Assembly: GCA_046051225.1 (NCBI GenBank)
Contig: JBJOOR010000001.1
Location: forward strand, 186,001-250,000
Direction of reading: 5' to 3'
DNA: 64,000 bases
Source: CAIODY01 sp046051225
GTDB taxonomy: Bacteria > Bacteroidota > Bacteroidia > Chitinophagales > CAIODY01
Shown here: in pieces, positions 16,497 to 26,029 of the stretch
Position numbering within the stretch: position 1 is the first letter of the stretch
Layout: the number at the start of each line of letters is the position of its first letter
Translations under genes and position numbers: made by a program
Notes under the pieces: model-generated
The model's input: the letters and a program-made list of their open reading frames with translations, nothing else
Database searches by the model: none
What the model was told of the DNA's origin: nothing

Positions 16497-17213
16497 TTAA
16501 TAATTGATAAACGTATAACCTATTGATAGTTGAGCGGCTAATTGAAAACCACGAAGAGGATATTCTTTTGAATATCTATAAATATGCCCTGCATAATACA
16601 ATGCCGAAACTTGCGCTTGAAGAAAAATATTGTTTCCAAAATACTGCCTGTATCCTACATCAGCACTAAGGCTTATAGCCATAAAATTTCTTTTGTAAAA
16701 TACTTGTGATGATATAGGCTTAGCTACATCTTGCGCTATTAAATTCATATCATATCTATCATGCGTTCGAAGTATAGATAAAGTATTGCCTATATAAAAT
16801 CCTTTCAGTGATTCTTCAAAATGAGCATCTTTGTTTTTATTAAAAAAGAAATTATGATTTATCTGCAATGCTACGCTGCTAAATTTTCTAGTATATTCTT
16901 GTATCAACGAGTTAGCAAAAATTAAATTTTGCCCATGTAAAAAAAGATTAGCACCACCCGATACATATCTATTATTATTAATCACCCATGATGCTGTATC
17001 AGATGTTGCACCTTCGTTGCCCCACAAATAGGCAACACCAAAGCCCCACTCCTGTTTGTTTGTTTTTTTAATGTATTTAATATTGATAACAGATTGTTTT
17101 GCCTCTTTGCCAAAGCCACCCATTATACTATGCTTTTGAGCAAATAATGATGTAGATAAAAAGCAACTAACTGCTACTAATAAAACGATTGTTTGAATGC
17201 TGTTTTTTTTCAT
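16497..17213 (-). CDS. secreted outer-membrane protein of a tandem array, unknown
   Basis: 238 residues with signal peptide MKKNSIQTIVLLVAVSCFLSTSLFAQ. The mature part alternates in barrel-like strands (VINIKYIKKTNKQEWGFGVAYLWG, SVALQINHNFFF, FLQAQVSALYYAG) and ends GFQLAAQLSIGYTFINY, a typical outer-membrane terminal strand. It is the third gene of a minus-strand array and follows the second after the same 5-base spacer. More diverged than the first two in signal peptide and body, but its strand pattern and length agree. Function unknown. Confidence 0.65.
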   Translation of the reverse strand: MKKNSIQTIVLLVAVSCFLSTSLFAQKHSIMGGFGKEAKQSVINIKYIKKTNKQEWGFGVAYLWGNEGATSDTASWVINNNRYVSGGANLFLHGQNLIFANSLIQEYTRKFSSVALQINHNFFFNKNKDAHFEESLKGFYIGNTLSILRTHDRYDMNLIAQDVAKPISSQVFYKRNFMAISLSADVGYRQYFGNNIFLQAQVSALYYAGHIYRYSKEYPLRGFQLAAQLSIGYTFINY

Positions 17214-17218
17214 AAAAT

Positions 17219-17899
17219 TTATAAATAATAGCCTGCACCAAAAGTAAGCTCGGGTAATATTAATGAAAATGGTTCATACGGCGGATAGCCTTTAGTTAAT
17301 GGAATATAAAAAGCAAAATTCATCATTGCTTCAAAATACATTTTGTGATGAATTGCAAACCGATAACCTCCTTCTGATGTTATGCGAAGAACATTAAAAG
17401 TTTGCCTACCAACATCAGTATAAACAGTTTTAAATTTATCCGTTCCCCATGCATTCGCATAACCAATTTTATAATTGTCTATTACATTAAAAAAAGTAAT
17501 TGAATTTCCATAAAATGCTCCTCTAAAATCAGGAGAGTATAAACCTATTTTTTTACTAAAATAAAACCGCTGCGATAGTCTAAAAAATATTCCTTGAGTA
17601 TTGGCTCTTATATCATTTTTAAAATAATTATATAAGATATTTGGGTTTTGCTTGCCCATTGTAAAATAAGATACAGGATAACCATGATTTTCAATTGCTG
17701 ACAAATTCGTTACGCCGTAATGATACCCAACACAAAACTGCATTTCAGCTTTTTTTCCAATTTTGAAATTATAAGAAATGTCAATTGGTGTTTTACGCCA
17801 AGTGGCATTCATATTTAATCCTATTGAACTGTTTTCTGCAAATAAATTATTTGAAAAAATCAGAATAAAAACCAATATACAACTCAACACATTTTTCAT
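17219..17899 (-). CDS. secreted outer-membrane protein, tandem paralog 2
   Basis: 226 residues. The signal peptide MKNVLSCILVFILIFSNNLFA is almost the same as that of the preceding paralog, as is the segment KIGKKAEMQFCVGYHYG. Barrel-like strands run throughout, ending LILPELTFGAGYYL. Spacing to the upstream gene is 5 bases, and both junctions share the same sequence around GGCTATTATTTATAAA. Clearly a tandem duplicate of 17905-18588 that has diverged in the body. No known family. Confidence 0.7.
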   Translation of the reverse strand: MKNVLSCILVFILIFSNNLFAENSSIGLNMNATWRKTPIDISYNFKIGKKAEMQFCVGYHYGVTNLSAIENHGYPVSYFTMGKQNPNILYNYFKNDIRANTQGIFFRLSQRFYFSKKIGLYSPDFRGAFYGNSITFFNVIDNYKIGYANAWGTDKFKTVYTDVGRQTFNVLRITSEGGYRFAIHHKMYFEAMMNFAFYIPLTKGYPPYEPFSLILPELTFGAGYYL

Positions 17900-17904
17900 A
17901 AAAT

Positions 17905-18588
17905 TTATAAATAATAGCCTGCACCGATTGAAATTTCAGATGAAATTGAATTAAAGGGATATTGAGCAGGGTATTTTTTCATTAATGGAATATACCATGC
18001 GAAACAGATTGACGATTCTAAAAAAAATTTCCTCGAACAAGATAACCTATATCCAAAAAATGAACTTATTCTTAGCGAATTAAAAAATTGATTTCCGTTT
18101 AAATAATAAAATAAAGGGTATGCCTTCCCACCATCACTCTTAAAAATTAATGAATAGTTATCTTTAATCTTAAAAAAAGCAATAGAATTTCCATAAAATA
18201 GTTTTTTTAATTTGGGGCTGCTATTTGTTATCTTCTTGGAAAAATAGAATCGTTGTTCAACATCTATTATTATTCCATTTGTTAAACTTTTAAAAGAGTT
18301 TAAAGAATAAGCATAATTTGGTTCTGCTTTTGGAAATTGCCCACCCACTATATAATCAACAGAACTATTTTCGTAACGAGCATGGCTTTCAAATTCGCCT
18401 AAATGATAACCCAAACCAATTTTTAATTCTGCTTTTTTACCAATTTTTTTATTTAAATCAACCATAATGCTATATTTTTTCCATCCTTTAAATCCAGCAA
18501 TATTCAATCCTGTTAAATTACACTTCGCATAAACACTGTTTATAAAAGTTAAAATAAAAACCAATATACAACTCAACACATTTTTCAT
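17905..18588 (-). CDS. secreted outer-membrane protein, tandem paralog 1
   Basis: 227 residues from the ATG at 18588. The frame runs 32 codons further upstream, but that part reads out of frame through the tail of another paralog and lacks a signal peptide, whereas MKNVLSCILVFILTFINSVYA begins here. Body segments KKIGKKAELKIGLGYHLGEF and RFYFSKKITNSSPKLKKLFYGNSIAFFKIKDNY match paralog 2. Ends SSEISIGAGYYL. Probably a small barrel. Array expression may start from the region holding the 18663-18684 inverted repeat. Confidence 0.7.
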   Translation of the reverse strand: MKNVLSCILVFILTFINSVYAKCNLTGLNIAGFKGWKKYSIMVDLNKKIGKKAELKIGLGYHLGEFESHARYENSSVDYIVGGQFPKAEPNYAYSLNSFKSLTNGIIIDVEQRFYFSKKITNSSPKLKKLFYGNSIAFFKIKDNYSLIFKSDGGKAYPLFYYLNGNQFFNSLRISSFFGYRLSCSRKFFLESSICFAWYIPLMKKYPAQYPFNSISSEISIGAGYYL

Positions 18589-18593
18589 AAAAT

Positions 18594-18632
18594 TTATAAA
18601 TAATAGCCTGCGCCGTAAATTGTTGTTGTCGC
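18594..18632 (-). pseudogene. C-terminal remnant of a fourth array paralog
   Basis: Minus strand reads TTIYGAGYYL and a stop, then the same 5-base spacer and the next ATG. This is the same junction that separates the intact paralogs. Only about ten codons survive, so a former first unit of the array has been lost apart from its tail. Confidence 0.7.
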
Positions 18633-18662
18633 CCTTCCCGAATGTGTGGGCTTGGTAACGAC

Positions 18663-18684
18663 TTGTTTCGATACTTCGAAACAA
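18663..18684. repeat. 9-bp inverted repeat upstream of the array
   Basis: TTGTTTCGA (18663-18671) and TCGAAACAA (18676-18684) pair perfectly around TACT. No T-run follows. It is either an operator for the array or a dispersed palindrome. Confidence 0.5.
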
Positions 18685-18836
18685 TACAATTCATGTACAA
18701 ACGTAAACATTTTTTTTTGAATCAAGCCATTACAAGAAAAGCAAAGCCGTGCTCAATTAACGCTAAGCTATGTTTGTTTTATGGATAACAAGCCTCCAAA
18801 TTTTTCTTATCATATAACTATTCCATTATTTTAAAT

Positions 18837-18844
18837 TAATTTTG
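18837..18844 (+). promoter_or_regulatory. -7 box of the CstB-like gene
   Basis: TAATTTTG matches TAnnTTTG. It covers the TTG that would open the longest frame, so transcription starts downstream of that codon and the ATG at 18866 must be the real start. Confidence 0.62.
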
Positions 18845-18865
18845 CCGTTCAAATCTTTTTTTAAC

Positions 18866-20272
18866 ATGTATATCGAACAAATTTATACCACCTGCTTAAG
18901 CGAAGCTTCTTATTATATCGAATCGGAAGGCGAAGCTGTAATCATAGACCCAATACGCGATACAGCCAAATATATGGATATGGCTAAGCAACGTAATGCA
19001 ACCATAAAATATATTTTCGAAACGCATTTTCATGCTGATTTTGTAAGTGGTCATTTAGAGTTGGCAGCGCAAACTAAAGCACCAATCGTTTATGGTCCTA
19101 ATGCAGAAACTACTTTCCCTATTCATAAAGCCATAAATGGCGAAATAATAAAATTGGGCAAAATTTCTTTTACTGTATTGCATACACCTGGGCATACATT
19201 AGAATCAACTTGTTATTTACTGAAAGATGAAAATGGTAAAGACCATGCAGTGTTTACAGGCGATACATTGTTTGTGGGCGATGTGGGTCGCCCCGATTTA
19301 TTTAGCGGCAATATGACCAAAGAAGATTTGGCAGATTTGCTATTTGATTCGTTGCAAAATAAAATAAAACCATTGCATGATGATGTAATTGTATATCCTG
19401 CTCATGGGCCAGGCTCGGCTTGCGGTAAGGCTTTGGGTAAAGAAACATTTAGCACCATTGGTATTCAAAAAGCCACTAACTATGCTTTAAAACATACTGA
19501 TAGATTAGAATTTATTGATGAAGTAACATCGGGTTTAAATGCGCCGCCACCATATTTCCCTATCAACGCTGGCATTAATAAAAAAGGGCATGATTTGTTG
19601 AAAGATGTAATGCAAAATGTAAAAGCCTTATCAATAGATGAATTTGAGCAATTGATAAAAGAAAAAACAATAATAGTTGATACCCGTAAGGCCGAAGAAT
19701 TTACCGAAGGTTTTGTGCCAGGTTCATTATTTATTGGCTTAGAAGGTAGATTTGCCGAATGGGCAGGAACACTTTTACCATTTAATAAAAATATTATTTT
19801 AGTAACCGAAATAGGAAAAGAAGAAGAGAGTGTGGTTCGTTTATCAAGAGTAGGATTAGATAAAGTACAAGGCTATTTAAAAGGTGGCTTTGAGGCTTGG
19901 AAAAGCGCAGGTAAAACTTGTGATATAATAATTAGTGTAGATGCCGATGAACTACGAATTGATATGCAATATGATGCTGATAAAATGGCGATTATTGATG
20001 TACGCAAACCTACCGAATTTGAAGTAGCACATATTGATGTGGCCGAAAATTTTTCGTTGGCCGATTTAGAAAAAGAAATAGAAGAATTGCCCGAAAACAA
20101 AAACTTGTATGTGCATTGTGCAGGCGGCTATCGCAGTGTGATAGCTGCTTCTATTATGAAACAACATGGCATTCATCAATTGCGAAATGTAAGTGGTGGA
20201 TGGGGCAGCATTAGCAAAATAGAAGATATGCCTATTGCTTTGCCACAACCTAATGATATAGGATTGAATTAG
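18866..20272 (+). CDS. CstB-like metallo-beta-lactamase-fold persulfide dioxygenase with two rhodanese domains
   Basis: 468 residues. N-terminal MBL domain (1-240): iron ligands in THFHADFVSGH, HTPGHT, GDTLFVGDVGRPDL and VYPAHGPGSACGK, the ETHE1 persulfide dioxygenase pattern. A first rhodanese domain (about 255-355) has VDTRKAEEF but the loop reads LVTEIGKEEE with no Cys, so it is a pseudo-domain. The second (about 360-455) has IIDVRKPTEF and the active loop HCAGGYRS. MBL, inactive rhodanese, active rhodanese is the order known for CstB of staphylococci, which oxidises persulfides to thiosulfate during sulfide detoxification. No CstR-type regulator or sqr gene is nearby, and the gene appears monocistronic. 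Confidence 0.88.
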   Translation: MYIEQIYTTCLSEASYYIESEGEAVIIDPIRDTAKYMDMAKQRNATIKYIFETHFHADFVSGHLELAAQTKAPIVYGPNAETTFPIHKAINGEIIKLGKISFTVLHTPGHTLESTCYLLKDENGKDHAVFTGDTLFVGDVGRPDLFSGNMTKEDLADLLFDSLQNKIKPLHDDVIVYPAHGPGSACGKALGKETFSTIGIQKATNYALKHTDRLEFIDEVTSGLNAPPPYFPINAGINKKGHDLLKDVMQNVKALSIDEFEQLIKEKTIIVDTRKAEEFTEGFVPGSLFIGLEGRFAEWAGTLLPFNKNIILVTEIGKEEESVVRLSRVGLDKVQGYLKGGFEAWKSAGKTCDIIISVDADELRIDMQYDADKMAIIDVRKPTEFEVAHIDVAENFSLADLEKEIEELPENKNLYVHCAGGYRSVIAASIMKQHGIHQLRNVSGGWGSISKIEDMPIALPQPNDIGLN

Positions 20273-20304
20273 TTATTGAATATACAATTTTAGCATAAAA
20301 AAAA

Positions 20305-20331
20305 GCGGTTGAAAATTTCAATCGCTTTTTT
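20305..20331. terminator. bidirectional intrinsic terminator
   Basis: Stem 20305-20313 with 20317-20325 (one G-T pair), A-run on the left, T-run on the right, between the CstB-like gene and the convergent S74 protein gene. Confidence 0.85.
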
Positions 20332-20354
20332 ATTGTTTGAGGTTTTTTTGTATT

Positions 20355-23300
20355 TTATTTTTTAGTACAAATCATTTTTTTAGAATCAATAATTTTTCCA
20401 TCAGCAATTAAAGTATAGGTATAAATACCTTCGCTTAAGTTTGAACCATACACAGTTAATGAGCCATGATTTCTATCTGTAATTTGAACCGTTTTTAAAA
20501 CAACGCCATTAACTGTATAAAACATAATTTTTGCATCTTTCACACTTTCAGGAATAGTATAAGTAATTGTTGTTTGTTCTGCAAAAGGATTAGGGCTATT
20601 TTGGTCTAAGATTATTGTTAAATCGCTTAAATCAATTACATTTCCTTTTGGTGTTTCGCTTGAAACTGTGCTATGAAAATTGCAACAATTTTGCAATGCA
20701 TCGATTTGTTTTTGTTGTTTTTCAATAAGATTTAATAATGTTTGGTTTGTTGAATCTAAGCTTTGAACAGCTGAAATTAATAATGGAATAAACCCTGTAT
20801 AATTAACACTCATAAATTTTTCTTCTTTTGCTACAATATTGCCAGCATTATCTTTTCGGGCAGGTAATGTAATTTCTCTTGTAAGTTCTGGTAATACTTT
20901 TACTACATCTTCGGATAAAACTCCTAATTGATTGCCTTCAGGTAAATTGATTGATTTACTAGCATCTGATTTGAAATTATAAGACGATGGTTTGATTTGG
21001 GATAAAATTTTTATGCTATTTTTTGTATTGAGTGATTTAATATTTTCTTTCAATTTATTATCAGATGGGGCGTAACCTCCTGTAGAAAAAACCATTCCAT
21101 TGAAATAGCCTGCCCATTTATTTCCGCCTGCCCCCATTGTTCCACCAGCATCACCAAATACGCCAGCTTCGAATCCTGAATTGCTTGATGTCGCATCTAT
21201 TCCACCATATACACCTATTCTTCCACTTGGTACATTAAAAAGATAATCAGGTGCATGAAAAACTGTATTGCTTGCATCTATTGCACAAAAATATCCTCCA
21301 ATAGAATTAATATAGCCTGTATGAACTTCGCAAACACCTTGAACTCCTATACTTGTGTTGCTTGAAAAACTAGTGCTAAGTCCTAAAACTCCTCGGGCAA
21401 CCTGAGCACCACCATATGATTGACCTAGAATACCTGTGTTGTATTGAGCTGAAGTTAAAGCGACGCCTCGGGCTCCAATATTCATATATGTATTTTCGAA
21501 TCCTTCAAAATCGCCGCCTATATTGGCATTACGTTGCCCGAGCGTATTAAGTACATATGATTTTCCTCTTACACCTACAAAATCGGTAGTGCCACTTGGG
21601 TCAAGATAGCTGCCCACATTATTAAACCGACCTGCATATTGATTGTTATAAAAAATGCCACTCGGGTACGTTTGGCTAATATCATTTAACACATCCAATT
21701 TGGCTGCTAATGGAGTTGAACATGGAATACCAATACCCACACTTGCTGTATTGCCAGATGTCATAGCACTTTGGCCTGTAAAATACATGCTATATTCATT
21801 AGCTCCGTTAACTAATGGCACTTCCATATCTGATGTTAAATTGCCACCTGCGCCACATGGTTGACCAAAGCCACCACCACCATTTACATAGATTACATCA
21901 CCATTAACATCAACGCCTAATACGCCTGTACCAGGGTTTGCAACTGGTGTAGCAGTAGAGGTTAATTGACGAAAACGTAAACCACTGCCATTATTTATAT
22001 TGTCATTAATTTCTAATTTGTTTTGAGGGCCACCTGCCACATTTGATAATCCAATACCTACCATTGTATTGTTATCACCCAGTATCATTTTGTTACTATT
22101 TAAAACCATTGAATTTGCACCAATAGAAGTAGCGTTTGTAATTGCTCCTGTGCAAGCAGCAGTATTGCCACTATTTGAACCAACAAAAGTGTTAGAATTA
22201 CCACCTGTGAAAAAGAAACCTGATTGATGACCGATAAAAATATTATCGTTATCAATTGTAGCTGCAACATTACCTACTATTGCATTTCCTGCATTAGAAC
22301 CAATTAAAACATTTCTGTTTCCTCGTGAGTTATTTTGTCCTGCTTGAAATCCAATATGCTGATTATCATTTCCAGAGATTTCTTGTGCAGCTGCTGAACG
22401 ACCAAAAAAATTATTTCTATTTCCTGTACTAATTGGAATGCCAGAAAAGGAGCCTGTATGATTCCCAAAATAAGAATTATCTTGACCTGTGGTATTACTT
22501 GAACCTGCATCTTTGCCAACAAATGTATTATTAATTCCTGTTGTATTTTGAAACCCAGCCAAAGAACCGACAAAAGTGTTTTGTAGCCCTGTTGTATTGC
22601 TTGAACCTGCATTGAAACCTACAAATGTATTATCAAAAGCTGTTGTGTTTGAACTGCCAGCCGATGTGCCTAAGAATGTATTTGGCTTCCCGTAGTATTA
22701 CTTTGTCCTAAGTTACCACCAAGAAAAGTGTTCCAGTGTGTGATATTAGCTACTCCAGAATTAACACCTATAAATGTGTTATAATCACATGCGGTTGCTG
22801 TTATTCCTGAAGAAACCAAACCTGCTTGGAAACCTAAATAAGTATTATTTGTTCCTGGATTACCTAATTGATTGCCCGACCTGCCTACAAATGTATTATG
22901 AGCGTTAACATTATCATTTGGCAATGCCAATACTAAATTTCCGCCTAGGCGGTAGCCCGAATTGATAAAGTTGGTGGTAGTGCTTGTGGCTGTGTTAGAG
23001 TTTACATTAATATTGTCATTTACATCAAGGCGAAATTGAGGATTGTTGAAACTATTGCCTATGGCTACAAAGCCATCGCTTGTTGTTCCGTTGCCTTGCA
23101 TATACATTCTTAGAATGGGTTGCAAACCGCTTAGATTTAAATAAAACCGCATGGGTAAAGCTTCGCTTTGTATTAAATCTGCCGAACCATTGCTGGCTAT
23201 GCCTACTTTAAAACCATCTGTTGTAAGCTGCCCCGTTGGTGTATTTGTAAAATGAATAAAAGGATTTACAGAATTACTGGCATTGGTGGCATCATGCAAG

Positions 23301-23647
23301 TGCAATTTGTAAGTAGTGGTTTGTGTACCAATATTCATACTCATATTGGTAAAGTTTAGTGGTGGTGTCATACCAAAGTTTAAAACCCCATTGGAGCAGG
23401 TGATGTTGTTGTTTGCAGGACCAGAAGTTGTTGTCGAGCCTGCTCCCCAACCTGTTCCACCACCACCTATTGTAATGGATGAATCTCCTACATGTATTGA
23501 GCGAACTCTTAAACTATCAGCATGTATCCACTTTGTTGGAATGTTGATGTTACCATTTTCATCTGTGGTTTGTGCTTTTATCATTTTTGTAAAAGCTGTA
23601 AGTAGTAATAAAACTACTATTATTCGAGTAAAAAAATTTTGTTTCAT
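20355..23647 (-). pseudogene. fiber-like secreted protein with S74 chaperone domain and T9SS signal, split by a frameshift
   Basis: Two abutting frames form one gene. The first part (from 23647) has signal peptide MKQNFFTRIIVVLLLLTAF...KAQ, a Gly/Thr-rich region and the first repeats; it stops at GSQIHS. The second part runs on in the next frame with the same repeat, N-T-F-V-G-x-x-A-G-x-x-N-T-T-G, over a dozen imperfect copies as in trimeric fiber or YadA-head proteins. Then come a Peptidase_S74 intramolecular chaperone domain (SDNKLKENIKSLNTKNSIKIL...) and a T9SS-type end (NSPNPFAEQTTITY...). Restoring one A at about 22681-22683 gives a continuous protein of about 1097 residues. Either a true inactivating deletion or a consensus error. 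Intact relatives form surface trimers whose S74 domain cleaves itself off. Confidence 0.8.
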
Positions 23648-23671
23648 AATGATTTTGATTTGTGTTTAAAA

Positions 23672-24646
23672 TTATTGTTTGATAAGTTTTATAGTTTCGG
23701 TTTTATTGATGGAGTTTACTTTTAAAAAATAAATTCCATTAGGTAGTGTAGAAATATCTTTAGAATAAGAAGCAATATTAGGCTCTACTTTTTCCCAAAA
23801 TATCTGTTGTCCTAAAATATTAATGAGTTGAATATAGTTTGTTGGGGATGAGAAATAAATACTAAAATTATCTACAATAGGGTTAGGATAAATTTTTGTT
23901 TTAGGGTTCTCTACAATATTTTGCACATCTGTATAAATGTAGTTATAGGCATATGTAGAATCTGTTGAAACGCAAATGTCATCTATATAGTAGTATGCTT
24001 CACTGAAAATTGAAAATGTATCATTATTCAACCTAACAATATTTGAATGGCTATCAGTATAAAAATTTCCGATTGCCAAATAGGTGTATGCTGAATCTGC
24101 AATAAATGAACCTGTTATTTGTGTCCAGTTATTCTTATCAAGAATAATTGACTTTGAGGTAATTTTAGACTGGCTATCAATTGGAATACTTGTTAATGCG
24201 GAATATTTATAGTTTGTAAATGAAACCCCAATTTTACCTGTTGCATAAACACTGCTATCAGATAAACTAATTTTAAAGGAAACAAAATATTTTTGCCCAA
24301 CTACTAATGAATTTATTAATTGACATCCTATAAATTCTTTTAAATCAATATAAGGACTTGAGTATAAAAAAGAAATGAAACCACAATAAGCATTTCCAGA
24401 TGAAGCTATTTGATAACCAAACAGATTAGATGGCGTATATGCTATTTTTCCGTTTGCAATTGAACAAGAATTAAAATAGTCTGATGAACCGCCAAAACTG
24501 CTCCAATATTTTGCATGATAAACTTCACCTAAATTATCTGGGCAAGTATCATACAATTCAAAACTTGGATTAGGTACAAGATTAACCTGTGCTTTTATTT
24601 GCGAAGCAAAAAAGAGAGCAACAATAAAAAGGATTATTTTTTTCAT
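23672..24646 (-). CDS. T9SS-exported surface protein, unknown
   Basis: 324 residues. Signal peptide MKKIILFIVALFFASQIKA; then a domain beginning VNLVPNPSFELYDTCPDN, the opening seen in carbohydrate-binding or adhesion-like beta-sandwich domains of Bacteroidota (NPSFE...CP...WSS). The C-terminal 80 residues, with KIYPNPIVDNFSIYF and NGIYFLKVNSINKTETIKLIKQ, are a type A T9SS sorting domain, so the protein is released or anchored at the cell surface. Twenty-four bases separate it from the S74 protein gene on the same strand; they may share the promoter box at 24739. Confidence 0.78.
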   Translation of the reverse strand: MKKIILFIVALFFASQIKAQVNLVPNPSFELYDTCPDNLGEVYHAKYWSSFGGSSDYFNSCSIANGKIAYTPSNLFGYQIASSGNAYCGFISFLYSSPYIDLKEFIGCQLINSLVVGQKYFVSFKISLSDSSVYATGKIGVSFTNYKYSALTSIPIDSQSKITSKSIILDKNNWTQITGSFIADSAYTYLAIGNFYTDSHSNIVRLNNDTFSIFSEAYYYIDDICVSTDSTYAYNYIYTDVQNIVENPKTKIYPNPIVDNFSIYFSSPTNYIQLINILGQQIFWEKVEPNIASYSKDISTLPNGIYFLKVNSINKTETIKLIKQ

Positions 24647-24738
24647 GTAAATGAATTTAAGAAAGTTGAATAAGAGATTGGGGAGGAGAGAAAGCGGAGA
24701 TTGTTTTTCATAGGCAATTTATTTTTATTTCATATATA

Positions 24739-24746
24739 CAAATATA
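24739..24746 (-). promoter_or_regulatory. -7 box for the T9SS / S74 gene pair
   Basis: Minus-strand TATATTTG fits TAnnTTTG. It lies 92 bases upstream of the 24646 start. The rest of 24647-24907 shows no gene. Confidence 0.42.
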
Positions 24747-24919
24747 TACTTCTTTTTACCTAATGCAATACGTAAAAATACGTATTTTAAATTATAGCCT
24801 TAATAATATTTCCTTAATCGTTAATACAGTTACATTATTTTTCTTTTATCCATAACTATCAATGGCTACAAAGCCGCTTTCTTAATAAAAAAATCCAGCT
24901 TCAATACATGGGATTTTTT

Positions 24920-24927
24920 TACTTTTG
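24920..24927 (+). promoter_or_regulatory. -7 box of the NIF3 operon
   Basis: TACTTTTG matches TAnnTTTG and lies inside the longest frame, 7 bases before the ATG at 24935. It therefore supports the inner start. Confidence 0.6.
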
Positions 24928-24934
24928 CTTTCAA

Positions 24935-26029
24935 ATGAAACTATCTGAACTGATTCAACAATTGGAAACCTTTGCTCATTCATCATTACAAGAATCGTAT
25001 GATAATGCAGGGTTAATAGTTGGCAACCCCGATACAGAAGTTTCAAAAGCTATTATTTGTTTAGATGCTATTGAATCTGTAATAGATGAAGCCATTGCTG
25101 AAAATGCAAATCTTATCATTGCTCATCACCCCATAATTTTTTCGGGATTAAAAAAACTGAATGGTAAAAATTATGTTGAAAGGGTTGTTATTAAAGCCAT
25201 TCAGCACAATATTGCTATTTATGCTATTCATACCAATTTAGATAATGTGGCGCATGGTGTTAATCAAAAAATAGCCGAAAAATTGGGATTGATAAATTGT
25301 AAAATCGTATCCCCTAAAAAAAATCTATTAAAAAAACTGGTAACTTTTGTACCCACTGCATCTGCCCAAAAAGTTAGAAATGCTTTGTTTGAAGCAGGTG
25401 CAGGCAGCATTAGCAATTATGATGAATGCAGTTTTAATATAACGGGCAAAGGAACATTTAAAGGCAACGAAAACACAAGCCCAACCATTGGCACAAAAGG
25501 CAACCATGAAGAAGTAGATGAAATAAGAATGGAATTGATTTTTAATTCATTTGAAGAAAAAAAAATACTGAAAGCCTTATTCAGCCACCATCCTTATGAA
25601 GAAGTGGCGTATGATATTTATGCATTAGAAAATAATCATCCCCAAATTGGTGCTGGTTTAATAGGCGAATTAGAAACCGAAATGGATGAACTTTCATTCT
25701 TAAATTATACCAAAAAAACAATGCAAACCAATTGCATTCGGCATTCGCATTTTATTCATAAAAAAATAAAAAAAGTGGCTGTATGTGGCGGCAGTGGTAG
25801 TTTTTTATTGCAAAAAGCTATACAATGTGGGGCTGATGCTTTTATAACTGGCGATTTTAAATATCATGAATTTTTTGATGCCGATAATAAAATTTTAATA
25901 GCCGATATAGGGCATTACGAAAGCGAACAATTTACAATTGATTTATTATATGATTATTTGTCGAAAAAAAATCATACATTTGCACTCCTCAAAACAAAAA
26001 TTAACACCAATTCGGTAAACTATTTATAA
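24935..26029 (+). CDS. Nif3-like dinuclear metal center hexameric protein
   Basis: 364 residues from the ATG at 24935; an upstream ATG at 24908 precedes the promoter box and is rejected. Metal-binding motifs of the NIF3 family are all present: IIAHHPIIFSG, HTNLDNVAHGVNQK near the N-terminus, and TGDFKYHEFFDA with ADIGHYESEQF at the C-terminus. A middle insertion domain (about 120-230) matches the longer YqfO-like bacterial form. The fold binds two metal ions in a toroidal hexamer; some members are annotated as GTP cyclohydrolase 1 type 2, but the in vivo reaction is unsettled. The zinc-ribbon gene starts directly after its stop, so the two are an operon. Confidence 0.92.
   Translation: MKLSELIQQLETFAHSSLQESYDNAGLIVGNPDTEVSKAIICLDAIESVIDEAIAENANLIIAHHPIIFSGLKKLNGKNYVERVVIKAIQHNIAIYAIHTNLDNVAHGVNQKIAEKLGLINCKIVSPKKNLLKKLVTFVPTASAQKVRNALFEAGAGSISNYDECSFNITGKGTFKGNENTSPTIGTKGNHEEVDEIRMELIFNSFEEKKILKALFSHHPYEEVAYDIYALENNHPQIGAGLIGELETEMDELSFLNYTKKTMQTNCIRHSHFIHKKIKKVAVCGGSGSFLLQKAIQCGADAFITGDFKYHEFFDADNKILIADIGHYESEQFTIDLLYDYLSKKNHTFALLKTKINTNSVNYL

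Noticed and set aside
16497..18632. Toxin or immunity array
   Set aside because: The repeated genes have signal peptides and barrel-type strand patterns, with no toxin domain.
22304..22612. Minus-strand frame of about 100 codons inside the S74 gene
   Set aside because: It is another frame of the NTFVG repeat; a repetitive DNA unit keeps all frames open.
22675..22690. Phase-variable homopolymer switch in the S74 gene
   Set aside because: The A-tract is only three to four bases, too short to slip often; deletion or sequence error is likelier.
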